A stretch of DNA of 32,479 nucleotides from Chloroflexota bacterium. GTDB taxonomy: Bacteria; Chloroflexota; Dehalococcoidia; JACPEP01. Of the stretch, positions 16,382-24,449 are shown in pieces; the stretch's first letter is position 1; each line of letters begins with the position of its first letter. The notes beneath the pieces are model-generated. The model saw nothing but the letters and a program-made list of their open reading frames with translations. It searched no databases and was not told the DNA's origin. The stretch is from positions 102,148-134,626 of the forward strand of contig JACPEP010000014.1 of assembly GCA_016183425.1 (NCBI GenBank). The letters are read 5' to 3'. Both the position numbers and the translations under genes were made by a program.

Positions 16382-17088
16382 GCTACGACTCGGTCAAACA
16401 CCGCCGCCTCTCCATCCGGTTGAAGGAGTACGATTATTCCCAGTCGGGGGCCTATTTTGTGACCATCTGCGCGCAGGGGCAGGAGTGCCTCTTTGGGGAG
16501 ATTGTGGGGGACGGAATGCGGTTGAATGACGCGGGGAGGATGGTCTTATCGGAGTGGGAGGATTTGTCCAGACATTACCCCCACGTTAAATTAGATGCGT
16601 TTGTTATTATGCCGAACCATGCGCACGCAATTGTTGTTTTAGCCGATGCCGAGGTGTTGGGAATGGGGGTGGGTGTTGGTCATGTTGGCATGGATGACCA
16701 TAACGTAGGGGCGGGTGCCGGTCATATTGGAATGGATGACGATCGCGTAGGGGCGGGTTTGAAACCCGCCCCTACCGGGTTACGCCATGGGTTGTCGGAG
16801 ATCGTTAGGGCGTTAAAAACGTTCTCGGCCCGCCGGATCAATAAAATGCGTGATATGCCGGGCGCACCGGTATGGCAACGTGGTTATTATGAACACGTGA
16901 TTCGCGGTGATGATGAATTGAAGCGAATTCGCGAATATATCGCCATGAATCCCGCGCAATGGGCAGGGGACGCGGAGAACCCTGCGTCCGCATCAGGCGG
17001 ATCAGGACGGTATCCGGGTGTAGGGGCGGGTTTCAAACCCGCCCCTACCAGCAGACCTGCCCCTGGAGAGGTGCCGTGGCAAATGTAA
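16378..17088 (+). CDS. REP-associated tyrosine transposase (RAYT, Y1/HUH family)
   Basis: A 236-residue Y1 HUH-type protein of the RAYT family, single-strand endonucleases thought to mobilise REP palindromes. Seen: the N-terminal start RRLSIRLKEYDYSQSGAYFVTICAQG, the metal-binding HxH at His81/His83 (MPNHAHAIVVL), the tyrosine region WQRGYYEHVIR (Tyr170/171) and the ending REYIAMNPAQW. Between the HxH and Tyr regions is a low-complexity insert (about 95-133) made from a 42-base tandem duplication and a GTAGGGGC palindrome; a second palindrome encodes the tail (213-224). The gene lies between hsdR (ATGA overlap) and hsdS (13-base overlap), so it is translated as part of the restriction operon. 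All catalytic parts seem intact; activity is unproven. Confidence 0.85.
   Translation: MSYDSVKHRRLSIRLKEYDYSQSGAYFVTICAQGQECLFGEIVGDGMRLNDAGRMVLSEWEDLSRHYPHVKLDAFVIMPNHAHAIVVLADAEVLGMGVGVGHVGMDDHNVGAGAGHIGMDDDRVGAGLKPAPTGLRHGLSEIVRALKTFSARRINKMRDMPGAPVWQRGYYEHVIRGDDELKRIREYIAMNPAQWAGDAENPASASGGSGRYPGVGAGFKPAPTSRPAPGEVPWQM
16678..16761 (+). repeat. 42-base tandem duplication inside the RAYT gene
   Basis: Two adjacent 42-base copies (16678-16719 and 16720-16761) differ at several positions and encode GHVGMDDHNVGAGA then GHIGMDDDRVGAGL. The unit carries a half palindrome (TAGGGGCGGGT), and the second copy runs directly into the complete palindrome. The length is a multiple of three, so the frame is kept. 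Confidence 0.75.
16747..16775. repeat. REP-like palindrome, copy 1
   Basis: A 29-base perfect inverted repeat: the 14-base arm GTAGGGGCGGGTTT, one G, then the exact complement of the arm. It lies inside the RAYT reading frame, where it encodes VGAGLKPAPT. It is identical to copy 2 apart from the central base and is a likely substrate of the RAYT in which it sits. Confidence 0.85.
17020..17048. repeat. REP-like palindrome, copy 2
   Basis: The same 14-base arms as copy 1 around a central C instead of G. It encodes VGAGFKPAPT near the end of the RAYT frame and lies 27 bases before the hsdS start codon. As RNA it would form a very stable hairpin close to the hsdS ribosome-binding site. Confidence 0.85.
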
Positions 17089-18323
17089 GTGTCGGCAAAC
17101 ACCCGCTCCCCGACGGCTGGCACTGGGTACGGCTGGGGGAGGTGTGCATGTTTAATCCCCGCCGACCCGAGTTGCGGCGTTCCGATGATGAGCTGACAAC
17201 CTTTGTGCCCATGGCGGCGGTGGATGAGGCTGGTCGTGGCATTAGCCGAGCAGAGTTGAAGCCATTCGCTGAGATAAAGAGAGGTTACACTTACTTTGGC
17301 GAGGGCGATGTGCTTTTCGCCAAGATTACTCCATGTATGCAAAACGGCAAGCATGCCATTGCTCGAAATCTCACTGATGGTATTGGCTTCGGTTCCACCG
17401 AGTTTCACGTCATCCGCCCTGGCCCCACTATTGTCCGTGAATGGGTCCATCTTTTTGTCCTCCAGCCCTGGGTGCTGCAAGAAGCGACGGCGCACTTTAG
17501 CGGCGCGGTTGGACAACAGCGCTTACCCGAAGCCTATCTGTCTGGCCTGGAAATCCCCCTCCCCCCCCTTGCCGAACAGAAGCGCATTGCGGCTATCCTC
17601 AATGACCAGATGTCGGCAATAGAGCGAGCACGGGCGGCTGCCGAGACGCGGTTGGAGGCGGCCAAGGCTCTGCCCGCCGCCTATCTCCGCCAGGTGTTCG
17701 AGTCCGAGGAGGCTGAGTCGTGGCCGAGGAAGCGGCTGGGTGAGGTGTGCCGCTCAATGCAATACGGCCTGTCTCTTCCAATGAACGACGATGGTCGCGG
17801 CTATCCTGTCATACGTATGAACAACATCAAGGACGGAACCATCGATATCAATGAGATTCGGTATGTAGAAGTTGAGCACGCACAGGCAAAGAAGTTTGCC
17901 CTGGAGAAAGGTGACATCCTTGTCAACAGAACCAACAGCGCCGAACTGGTGGGCAAATCGGCGGTCTTCGACCGCGAAGGAGACCAGGTTTACGTCTTTG
18001 CTTCTTATCTGATACGGCTGGCACTGCTACGCGAAGTTGCAGTACCCCACTATGTAGCTTTCGCACTCAACTCTCGCGTAGGCAGAGAGTATGTAGAGCG
18101 AACCCTACGCCGAGCCATCGGGCAAGCCAACATCAATTCGCAGGAAATAGCGGCCTTTGAATTCCCGCTGCCCCCAGTTGCCCGCCAGGAGCGACTAGCC
18201 GCGCAAGTTGGTGACAAGATGACGGCTGTTAAAGGGGCCTGCAGAGCGCTTGAGGAACAACTGGACACCATCAACAAGCTCCCGGCGGCTCTTCTGCGCC
18301 GGGCCTTCAGCGGGGGGCTGTAG
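17076..18323 (+). CDS. hsdS: Type I restriction-modification specificity subunit HsdS
   Basis: A 415-residue HsdS, which recognises the bipartite DNA target for both methylation and restriction. Two target-recognition domains are visible. TRD1 starts at LPDGWHWVRLGEVC and ends at the central conserved helix IPLPPLAEQKRIAAILND. TRD2 starts at WPRKRLGEVCRSMQYG and ends at FPLPPVARQERLAAQV, followed by the second helix and LPAALLRRAFSGGL. The two differ greatly between these anchors, as expected for a split recognition site. The frame is open upstream to 16959, but GTG 17076 has GGAGAGG and HsdS homology starts just after it. The upstream RAYT gene overlaps it by 13 bases. Confidence 0.92.
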   Translation: MANVSVGKHPLPDGWHWVRLGEVCMFNPRRPELRRSDDELTTFVPMAAVDEAGRGISRAELKPFAEIKRGYTYFGEGDVLFAKITPCMQNGKHAIARNLTDGIGFGSTEFHVIRPGPTIVREWVHLFVLQPWVLQEATAHFSGAVGQQRLPEAYLSGLEIPLPPLAEQKRIAAILNDQMSAIERARAAAETRLEAAKALPAAYLRQVFESEEAESWPRKRLGEVCRSMQYGLSLPMNDDGRGYPVIRMNNIKDGTIDINEIRYVEVEHAQAKKFALEKGDILVNRTNSAELVGKSAVFDREGDQVYVFASYLIRLALLREVAVPHYVAFALNSRVGREYVERTLRRAIGQANINSQEIAAFEFPLPPVARQERLAAQVGDKMTAVKGACRALEEQLDTINKLPAALLRRAFSGGL

Positions 18324-18364
18324 TGGTAGGGTTACATCGTTCTCGCACGCCTGTGGTTTGGGTT

Positions 18365-18392
18365 GTAGGGGCGCAGCATGCTGCGCCCCTAC
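18365..18392. repeat. GTAGGGGC palindrome between hsdS and hsdM
   Basis: A 28-base perfect palindrome: arm GTAGGGGCGCAGCA followed by its exact complement. It shares the outer GTAGGGGCG with the two RAYT-gene palindromes but has a different core, so it looks like a sister class of the same element. It sits in the 114-base gap between hsdS and hsdM and could shape expression of hsdM as an RNA hairpin. No T-run follows, so it is not a classical terminator. Confidence 0.8.
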
Positions 18393-18437
18393 GGGATGCT
18401 GTCCCGCGGCGGCGGGCGTTCTCTAGAGGTCTGTAGG

Positions 18438-19976
18438 ATGGCCAAACGCAATGGCGTAACCAACGGCAAGCGCTTGGCCACCCAGCAATCGGTCAATGCC
18501 GCCATCAAGTCCATCTGCGACATCATGCGGCGCTCTAACTGCGCCGGGGCTCTTCAATACGTTCCAGAGCTAACGTGGATTCTTTTCTTACGCATCCTGG
18601 ACGAACGAGAGACCCAGGAGGCGGAATGGGCCGAGGCCGTGGGTGCGGACTTCGCACCGTCGCTGGAGACCCCTTACTGTTGGCAGGACTGGGCCGCCCC
18701 TGGCGGACCGAAGCGGGCGGAGCTACAGAACAGCACTCTGGGGGCTTTCTTTGCCTTCGTGAACGGCGACCTCATCCCTCATCTGAAGGGCTTGCGCGAG
18801 CGTCCTAACGCCACCCCGCGTCAGAAAGTCATCAGCGAAATCTTCTCCGGCGTGGAACACGTGCGCATTGACACTGAGCGCAATCTGCTGGACGTGCTGG
18901 ACAAGGTGCACGAGATCAGCTCCAACGGCGTTGATCAAACTCACGTCTTCACCCTCTCCCAGGTCTACGAAGGGCTGCTCCTCAAGATGGGAGAGAAGGG
19001 GAACGACGGCGGCCAGTTCTTCACCCCGCGAGAGGTCATCCGGGCCATGGTGAAGGTCATTGACCCAAAGATTGGTGAGACGGTTTACGATCCCGGCTGC
19101 GGGACCGGCGGCTTCCTGGCCCAGTCTTTTGAGCATATGGCCGGACTCAATAATGCCTATATCACGTCGCCAAACCAGTTAGAGACCATCAAGCGCTACA
19201 CCTTCTACGGACGTGAGAAGGACAACGCCATTTACCCCATCGCCCTGGCTAACCTCGTTTTGCACAACATTGACGAGCCGCACGTGTGGCATGGAAATAC
19301 TTTAACGGGGGCCGAGATATACGGAGGCCTTTTCGCCAATGCGCCTGCGCTTTACGATGTGGTGCTAATGAATCCTCCCTTTGGGGGAAAGGAGGGCAAG
19401 GAGGCCCAAACCCGTTTCTCTTACAAGACAGGGGCCACCCAGGTTCTTTTTCTCCAGCACGTCATAGACAGTCTAAAGCCGGGGGGACGCTGTGGCATCG
19501 TTCTTGATGAAGGAGTGCTCTTTCGAACCAACGAGACAGCCTTTGTCCAGACCAAGCGCAAGCTCCTTGACGATTGCGATCTGTGGTGCATCGTTAGCCT
19601 GCCTGGTGGCGTGTTCACGGCGGCGGGTGCGGGCGTGAAGACCAATCTCCTTTTCTTCACTAAGGGCGAGCCGACGGAGCGTATTTGGTATTACGACCTC
19701 TCAGACATCAAGGTGGGCAAGAAGACCCCTTTGACGATAGACAGATTCGAGGAACTCTTCCGCTTGCTGCCGGAGCGTGGCGATAGTGAACGCAGTTGGA
19801 CGGTAGCACGCCAAGAGATCGAGGCGAAGAGCTATGATCTCAAGGCAGTGAACCCGAATGCCAAGAATGATGAGGACACGCGGACACCTGAAGAGTTACT
19901 GGACCTAATTGACGCTAAGGGACGCGAAGTAGCTGAAGCTTTGGCATCCTTGCGTGTCGGACATGACATGCTATAG
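18438..19976 (+). CDS. hsdM: Type I restriction-modification N6-adenine methyltransferase HsdM
   Basis: A 512-residue HsdM that methylates adenine in the target defined by HsdS. The N-terminal helical domain (residues about 15-170) contains SICDIMRRSNCAGA and the LRILDERE motif. The catalytic domain has GGQFFTPREVIRAM (191-204), SAM-binding DPGCGTGGFL (218-227) and the catalytic NPPF (312-315) in VVLMNPPFGGKEG. The tail SYDLKAVNPNAKNDEDTRTPEELL is typical. The frame is open to 18378 across the palindrome, but ATG 18438, after TGTAGG, matches the family start MAKR..., so I choose it. Type I operons more often place hsdM before hsdS; here the order is R-S-M. Confidence 0.95.
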   Translation: MAKRNGVTNGKRLATQQSVNAAIKSICDIMRRSNCAGALQYVPELTWILFLRILDERETQEAEWAEAVGADFAPSLETPYCWQDWAAPGGPKRAELQNSTLGAFFAFVNGDLIPHLKGLRERPNATPRQKVISEIFSGVEHVRIDTERNLLDVLDKVHEISSNGVDQTHVFTLSQVYEGLLLKMGEKGNDGGQFFTPREVIRAMVKVIDPKIGETVYDPGCGTGGFLAQSFEHMAGLNNAYITSPNQLETIKRYTFYGREKDNAIYPIALANLVLHNIDEPHVWHGNTLTGAEIYGGLFANAPALYDVVLMNPPFGGKEGKEAQTRFSYKTGATQVLFLQHVIDSLKPGGRCGIVLDEGVLFRTNETAFVQTKRKLLDDCDLWCIVSLPGGVFTAAGAGVKTNLLFFTKGEPTERIWYYDLSDIKVGKKTPLTIDRFEELFRLLPERGDSERSWTVARQEIEAKSYDLKAVNPNAKNDEDTRTPEELLDLIDAKGREVAEALASLRVGHDML

Positions 19977-20240
19977 TCTTCTCCTCAATGACCATGCCCT
20001 TGATGATCCGTAAATATGAATTAGTGTCGAACTGGCATAGTCGTAGGGTCTCAGGCCAGCACCAAGTGGTCGAAATGGCTGTTGTCAAACTGCTTTCCCA
20101 ACTATGGTGCGGAGGTTTTCGTCCCGTCTGCGGCGGTGAACAAGCTCTTCTTTGAAAGAGTCCAATCGCTGCCGTTTGCAAGTAGGCAACTTCACCAAGC
20201 ACTCAAACACATCGGTGGGGCAGAGACTTTGTATAGCAGA
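19977..20240. other. Noncoding stretch between hsdM and tRNA-Asp
   Basis: About 260 bases with no gene I can support. There is no clear terminator after hsdM and none after the tRNA on the other strand, and no copy of the tRNA 3' end that would mark an attachment site. Composition is less GC-rich than the flanking genes. Confidence 0.4.
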
Positions 20241-20317
20241 TGGCGACCCCGAGGGGATTCGAACCCCTGATCTCCACCGTGACAGGGTGGCATGTTAGTC
20301 CGCTACACCACGGGGCC
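20241..20317 (-). tRNA. tRNA-Asp (anticodon GTC)
   Basis: On the minus strand the seven-base acceptor arm GGCCCCG pairs with CGGGGTC (one G-U pair). The D arm is GTGTAGCGGACTAAC-like. The anticodon loop CTGTCAC sits in the stem CCACC.. and reads GTC. The T arm AGGGGTTCGAATCCCCT is typical. Discriminator G73 and an encoded CCA (20243-20241) complete it. It lies just after trpB and has its own promoter. Confidence 0.96.
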
Positions 20318-20346
20318 GTGCTCTCGGCAACCTTCGGGCCTACCAG

Positions 20347-20375
20347 ATTGTATCCTACGCCGTTCTGGGTGTCAA
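20347..20375 (-). promoter_or_regulatory. Predicted promoter of tRNA-Asp
   Basis: TTGACA (20375-20370) and TACAAT (20352-20347) are separated by 17 bases on the minus strand, with an expected start near 20340 about 23 bases upstream of the mature tRNA end. It lies in the gap between trpB and the tRNA, so the tRNA need not depend on trp transcription. Confidence 0.75.
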
Positions 20376-20390
20376 TGGCTGCGGCACCCC

Positions 20391-21617
20391 TTACCCCACC
20401 CCTAACTCCACCCCCAGGGCTCGGGCCACGGTTTCCATATCCTTGTCCCCCCGGCCACTGAGATTGACCAGAATGATGTTGTCCTGGGGCAACTGGGAGG
20501 CCAACTGGGTAGCATAGTAGATAGCATGGGCGGGCTCTAAGGCGGGGATGATGCCCTCCGTCTGTGACAGGAGCTGAAACCCTTCCAGAGCCTCTAGATC
20601 GGTGGCGGCCACGTAGGTGGCTCGTCCAGTATCCTTATAGTAGCTGTGCTCCGGACCTACCCCGGGATAGTCCAGGCCGGCAGCGATGCTGTGGGTCTCC
20701 CTTACCTGTCCCCACTCGTCCTGTAGGAGATAGCTTCTCGCGCCGTGAAGCACCCCCGGCCGGCCCTTGACCAGGGTGGCCGAGTGTCTGTCGGTATCCA
20801 CACCCTGGCCGGCAGCCTCCACCCCGATGAACTTGACCTCCGAGTGGAAAAAGGGGTGAAAGAGGCCCATGGAGTTGCTGCCGCCCCCGACGCAGGCCAC
20901 GGCGTAGTCGGGAAGGCGCCCCTCCGCCGCCAGCATCTGCTCTTTGGCCTCGATGCCGATGATAGCCTGGAAGTCGCGCACCATGGTGGGATAGGGATGG
21001 GGGCCGACCACGCTGCCCAAGAGGTAGTAGGTGGTATCCACGTTGGTCACCCAGTCCCTCATCGCCTCGTTGATGGCATCCTTGAGGGTACGGCTGCCGC
21101 TGGCTACAGGAACCACCTGGGAGCCCAGCAGCTTCATACGGAAAACATTGAGGGACTGACGGCGCATGTCCTCCTCCCCCATATACACCACGCCCTCCAG
21201 CCCCAGCATGGCGCAAACGGTGGCCGTGGCCACCCCGTGCTGTCCTGCCCCGGTTTCGGCGATGATGCGGCGTTTGCCCATACGTTGCGCCAGGAGACCT
21301 TGGCCCAGGGCGTTGTTTATCTTATGGGCCCCCGTATGAGCTAGGTCTTCCCGCTTCAGGTAGATCTTTGCCCCGCCGCAATGTCCAGTGAGCTGACGGG
21401 CAAAGTAAAGGGGAGTGGGACGGCCAGCGTAGTTCCGGCACAGGGAGGCAAACTCTGCCTGGAAGGCCTGGGACCTCTTGGCTTCTTCATAGGCCGCCTC
21501 CAATTGGTTAACAGCGGCCATGAGGGTCTCCGGCACATACCTCCCGCCAAAGGGGCCAAAATGGCCTTTACCATCCATTCTCTCTACCGAAGAAAGAGAA
21601 GCCCTTACCTTTTTCAT
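20391..21617 (-). CDS. trpB: Tryptophan synthase beta subunit
   Basis: A 408-residue TrpB1-type enzyme that condenses serine with indole on pyridoxal phosphate. Diagnostic segments are [14 protein letters not shown] (20-33), the PLP lysine Lys99 in HTGAHKINN, the catalytic-loop AETGAGQHG, the phosphate-binding GGGSNSMG, and the EPAHAIYYA ending region. Its ATG overlaps the trpF stop (ATGA). It is the last trp gene before the tRNA; the trpA partner that usually follows is not in this window, so the alpha subunit must be elsewhere or be lost. Confidence 0.97.
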   Translation of the reverse strand: MKKVRASLSSVERMDGKGHFGPFGGRYVPETLMAAVNQLEAAYEEAKRSQAFQAEFASLCRNYAGRPTPLYFARQLTGHCGGAKIYLKREDLAHTGAHKINNALGQGLLAQRMGKRRIIAETGAGQHGVATATVCAMLGLEGVVYMGEEDMRRQSLNVFRMKLLGSQVVPVASGSRTLKDAINEAMRDWVTNVDTTYYLLGSVVGPHPYPTMVRDFQAIIGIEAKEQMLAAEGRLPDYAVACVGGGSNSMGLFHPFFHSEVKFIGVEAAGQGVDTDRHSATLVKGRPGVLHGARSYLLQDEWGQVRETHSIAAGLDYPGVGPEHSYYKDTGRATYVAATDLEALEGFQLLSQTEGIIPALEPAHAIYYATQLASQLPQDNIILVNLSGRGDKDMETVARALGVELGVG

Positions 21618-22390
21618 GGCTCACCTCCGCCAACAGATGCTTTCTGAACCCCACCCATTGCCCTATCTTTTGCGCGAACCGCTCCAATGAAAGCCAGGAT
21701 GCGCTCCGGGTCCTTCTTCCCCTGCCGCTCCACGCCTCCGGAGACATCCACCCCCCAGGGAGCCACCTCTTCCACGGCCTGGGCCACGTTCTCGGGATTC
21801 AGCCCTCCCGCCAAAAGAACGGGCCACTCCCGGGCTGCCTGCCGCGCCAATGTCCAGTCGAAGGTTTTCCCAGAGCCCCCGTAAAGGGTGCCGCCGGTGT
21901 CCAGGTGCCAAATCCAGCCCCCCGGCGGCATAAGGGACGCCCCTTCCTGAAGGCATGATAGCACTTCTTGGGCCGAGCTATCCCCTGGCTTAACGTGCAC
22001 CGTCTTTATGACGGGGCGATGAATCTTACGACAGTAGGGCCAAGTTTCGTCCCCGCTCAGTTGTACCGCGTCCAAAGAGCAGAAATTGGCTATCTGGTTG
22101 ACCAACGAAGGGGGAGTGTTGACGAAGACGCCCACGGTGGCCGGACGTCTCTTGTTCAGGCCCGTCCCCTCAATGAAACGAGCCAAAACTCCCCCGGCTC
22201 CCTCCCAGGGCGCTCCATCTTTGGGGCGAGGCGGAAACCTCTTTATGGCGGCCACGATGTCCTTTGCCCGCTCCGGAGTGACCTGGCGGGGGCTGGGGGC
22301 GAAGATGAGTCCGATCAAGTCGGCCCCGCCCTCCGCGGCCACCACAGCATCCTCCACCTCCATCAGGCCACAGATCTTGACCAGGGTCAT
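21614..22390 (-). CDS. trpF: Phosphoribosylanthranilate isomerase
   Basis: A 258-residue TIM-barrel enzyme that performs the Amadori rearrangement of phosphoribosylanthranilate. Seen: VKICGLM with the catalytic Cys near the N-terminus, [17 protein letters not shown], the DAVQLSGDE strand, [15 protein letters not shown] and [15 protein letters not shown], which carries the catalytic Asp and phosphate-binding residues. It is somewhat longer than the usual 200-210 residues because of an insertion near residues 50-75 and a C-terminal tail. It overlaps trpC and trpB by four bases each. Confidence 0.95.
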   Translation of the reverse strand: MTLVKICGLMEVEDAVVAAEGGADLIGLIFAPSPRQVTPERAKDIVAAIKRFPPRPKDGAPWEGAGGVLARFIEGTGLNKRRPATVGVFVNTPPSLVNQIANFCSLDAVQLSGDETWPYCRKIHRPVIKTVHVKPGDSSAQEVLSCLQEGASLMPPGGWIWHLDTGGTLYGGSGKTFDWTLARQAAREWPVLLAGGLNPENVAQAVEEVAPWGVDVSGGVERQGKKDPERILAFIGAVRAKDRAMGGVQKASVGGGEP

Positions 22391-23166
22391 GCCAATTCCC
22401 GCACTTTTTGGGCCACGTCCGGAGCGGTGACCAGGGCCTCCCCCACCAGGGCCGCCTTCACCCCCCAGCGCCCCAGCATCTCCATATCCTCCCGACTCCT
22501 GATGCCGCTCTCGCTGACCACCACCCGATCCCCAGGCATGAGGGACATGAGCCGTTGGGTGGCTGACACGTCCACCTGGAAGGTTCTCAAGTCCCGGTTG
22601 TTGATTCCTATAAGCGAAGCGCCTACTTCCAGGGCTATCGTCAACTCCTCCTCCCCCCGCACCTCCACCAGGGCCTCCATGCCCAGCTCCTGCCCCAGTG
22701 CCTGAAGATCCTGAAGTTGAGCCTTCTCCAGGGCGAGAACAATGAGGAGAAAGGCGTCGGCGCCGGCCGCCCGGGATTCGTGCACTTGATAGGGATCGAA
22801 GATGAAGTCTTTACGCAGTAGAGGAGGCCCAAGCCCATCCCCCAAGGCGTTCCGTATCGCCTTTAGGTGCTCCAGGCTACCGCCGAAGAACGGGCCGTCG
22901 GTGAGAATGGAGATGGCGGCGGCCCCATTTTCGGCGTAGGTTCGCGCCAGGGCCACCGGGTCGAATTGGGTACTCAAGACCCCCTTGGAGGGGGAAGCCT
23001 TCTTCACCTCGGCGATAAGGCACACCCTTTCACCTTTCAGGGCGGAGGACAGAGACCGAGGAGCGTGCCTGCGGAACTCTTCCTTTAGCTGAGAAAGAGG
23101 GACCGCCCTTCGGCTGGTGCGAAGCTCTTCCCTTTTGCTTTCTAGTATGCGCTCTAAGATGTCCAT
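22387..23166 (-). CDS. trpC: Indole-3-glycerol phosphate synthase
   Basis: A 259-residue TIM-barrel enzyme that closes the indole ring. Signature parts are LIAEVKKASPSKG with the catalytic lysine, AAAISILTDGPFFGGSLEHL, PLLRKDFIFDPYQVHESRAAGADAFLL (described by its Lys and Glu catalytic positions), LIGINNRDLRTF and VSESGIRSREDM. Length is normal. It follows trpD by 12 bases and overlaps trpF by four, so the run is translationally coupled. Confidence 0.96.
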   Translation of the reverse strand: MDILERILESKREELRTSRRAVPLSQLKEEFRRHAPRSLSSALKGERVCLIAEVKKASPSKGVLSTQFDPVALARTYAENGAAAISILTDGPFFGGSLEHLKAIRNALGDGLGPPLLRKDFIFDPYQVHESRAAGADAFLLIVLALEKAQLQDLQALGQELGMEALVEVRGEEELTIALEVGASLIGINNRDLRTFQVDVSATQRLMSLMPGDRVVVSESGIRSREDMEMLGRWGVKAALVGEALVTAPDVAQKVRELA

Positions 23167-23178
23167 TGCGTTGCGGTC

Positions 23179-24198
23179 TCAGGCTCGAGGGAAGCTCTGG
23201 GTCAGACGTGCCAACTGCTCTAGCTTATTCAAAGCAGCGCCGCTGTCTATGGACTCCTGGGCCAACCTTATCCCTTCTTGAAGGTTGCCCGCCTTATCCC
23301 CCACCACCAGGGCGGCGGCGGCATTGATGAGCACGGCATCCCGTACCGGCCCCCCTTCACCCCCCAGCACGCGGCGCATGGTGCGGGCGTTCTCCTCCGC
23401 GGTGCCCCCCCGAAGGTCTTCCTTATGGGCAGTGGAGATGCCGAAATCACGGGGCGATATGGTGTAGGATCTAATGCCCTGGGGGGTTACCTCGCAAAGG
23501 GAGGTGGGGGCGGAGACGGAGATCTCGTCTAGGCCGTCCTGGCCGTGAACCACCAGGGCGTGGTGGCACTGAAGGTTGAAGAGCACCTGGGCCATCTTGG
23601 TCACTAAAGAGATATCGGCCACCCCCAGCACCTGAGACTGAGCGCCGGCGGGGTTAGTGAGGGGACCCAGGATATTGAACACGGTTCGGATGCCGATCTC
23701 GCGGCGGGGGGCGGCGGCGTACTTCATAGCGGGGTGAAAGAGGGGGGCGAACATGACGCCCATCCCCACCCCCTCCAGGCAGCGGGCCACCTCTTCCGGG
23801 GTCAGCTCCACCCGCACCCCCAGAGCCTCCAGAACATCGATGCTGCCGCATTGGCTGGTCATGGAGCGGTTGCCGTGCTTGGCCACCTTGATGCCGCCGG
23901 CGGCGGCGACGAAGGCGGCGGCGGTGGAGATATTGAAGCTGTGGGAGCCGTCGCCTCCCGTGCCGCAGGTATCGATGGTGGGGCCGGAATAGGGGACGGG
24001 GGTCACCTTGCGCCGCATCACCTGGGCCATGCCCACCAACTCCTCCACCGTCTCCCCCTTAATGTGCATGGCGGTGACGAAGGCCCCGATCTGGGCCGGG
24101 GTGGCCTGCCCGGTCATGATGTCCTCCATGGCCGCGGCTGCCTCCCCCTCGCCCAGGGGAGACCCGCCCACCACGATGGCGATGGCGTCTTTAATCAT
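23179..24198 (-). CDS. trpD: Anthranilate phosphoribosyltransferase
   Basis: A 339-residue stand-alone TrpD that transfers phosphoribose to anthranilate. It has the PRPP-binding CGTGGDGSHSFNIST (78-92), KHGNRSMTSQCGS, PLFHPAMKYAAAPRREIGIRTVFNILGPLTNPA (family core) and the VHGQDGLDEIS strand. In the usual KHGNR motif the sequence is intact. ATG 24198 has GAGGAGA upstream. It is separated from trpG by the inserted toxin-antitoxin block, so it may need read-through or a promoter inside that block. Confidence 0.97.
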   Translation of the reverse strand: MIKDAIAIVVGGSPLGEGEAAAAMEDIMTGQATPAQIGAFVTAMHIKGETVEELVGMAQVMRRKVTPVPYSGPTIDTCGTGGDGSHSFNISTAAAFVAAAGGIKVAKHGNRSMTSQCGSIDVLEALGVRVELTPEEVARCLEGVGMGVMFAPLFHPAMKYAAAPRREIGIRTVFNILGPLTNPAGAQSQVLGVADISLVTKMAQVLFNLQCHHALVVHGQDGLDEISVSAPTSLCEVTPQGIRSYTISPRDFGISTAHKEDLRGGTAEENARTMRRVLGGEGGPVRDAVLINAAAALVVGDKAGNLQEGIRLAQESIDSGAALNKLEQLARLTQSFPRA

Positions 24199-24221
24199 GA
24201 TTTTTCTCCTCTGACATTTGC

Positions 24222-24422
24222 CTATGCGGCAGCCATCCGATACTGGGCCAGTGTCTTGGCATCGCAGACGGCGCTGGCGTGCAGCACCTCGATCTCAGCC
24301 AGCTTTCCTTCCGCATCGAAATGAAGGATGGCATCGGGCCAGAGGTCTTTGGCGCGGATAGGTGGCTTTGCGGCCAGCCTGATGAGGAGCACATCGGCCT
24401 TAGGGTCATAGCTAATCCTCAT
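24222..24422 (-). CDS. DUF2283 family protein
   Basis: A 66-residue protein with the family pattern: MRISYDPKADVLLIRL at the start, then a central beta hairpin and LHFDAEGKLAEIEVLHAS, closely matching DUF2283 proteins. Their function is unknown, but they often sit beside toxin-antitoxin or mobile genes. ATG 24422 has CCAGGAGGCAG upstream. It ends 23 bases before trpD. Confidence 0.8.
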   Translation of the reverse strand: MRISYDPKADVLLIRLAAKPPIRAKDLWPDAILHFDAEGKLAEIEVLHASAVCDAKTLAQYRMAAA

Positions 24423-24449
24423 TGTTGCTGCCTCCTGGGGTCTTTAGCA

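Noticed and set aside
16959-17075. N-terminal extension of HsdS encoded across the RAYT tail
   Set aside because: The extension is an out-of-frame reading of the RAYT gene and palindrome. GTG 17076 with GGAGAGG and family homology fixes the start.
19915-20202. Small minus-strand frame between hsdM and tRNA-Asp
   Set aside because: No ribosome-binding site and no recognisable domain, and it overlaps the hsdM end.
20241-20317. tRNA-Asp as attachment site of an integrated island
   Set aside because: No duplicate of the tRNA 3' end was found between 12.9 and 20.2 kb, and there is no integrase gene in the region.
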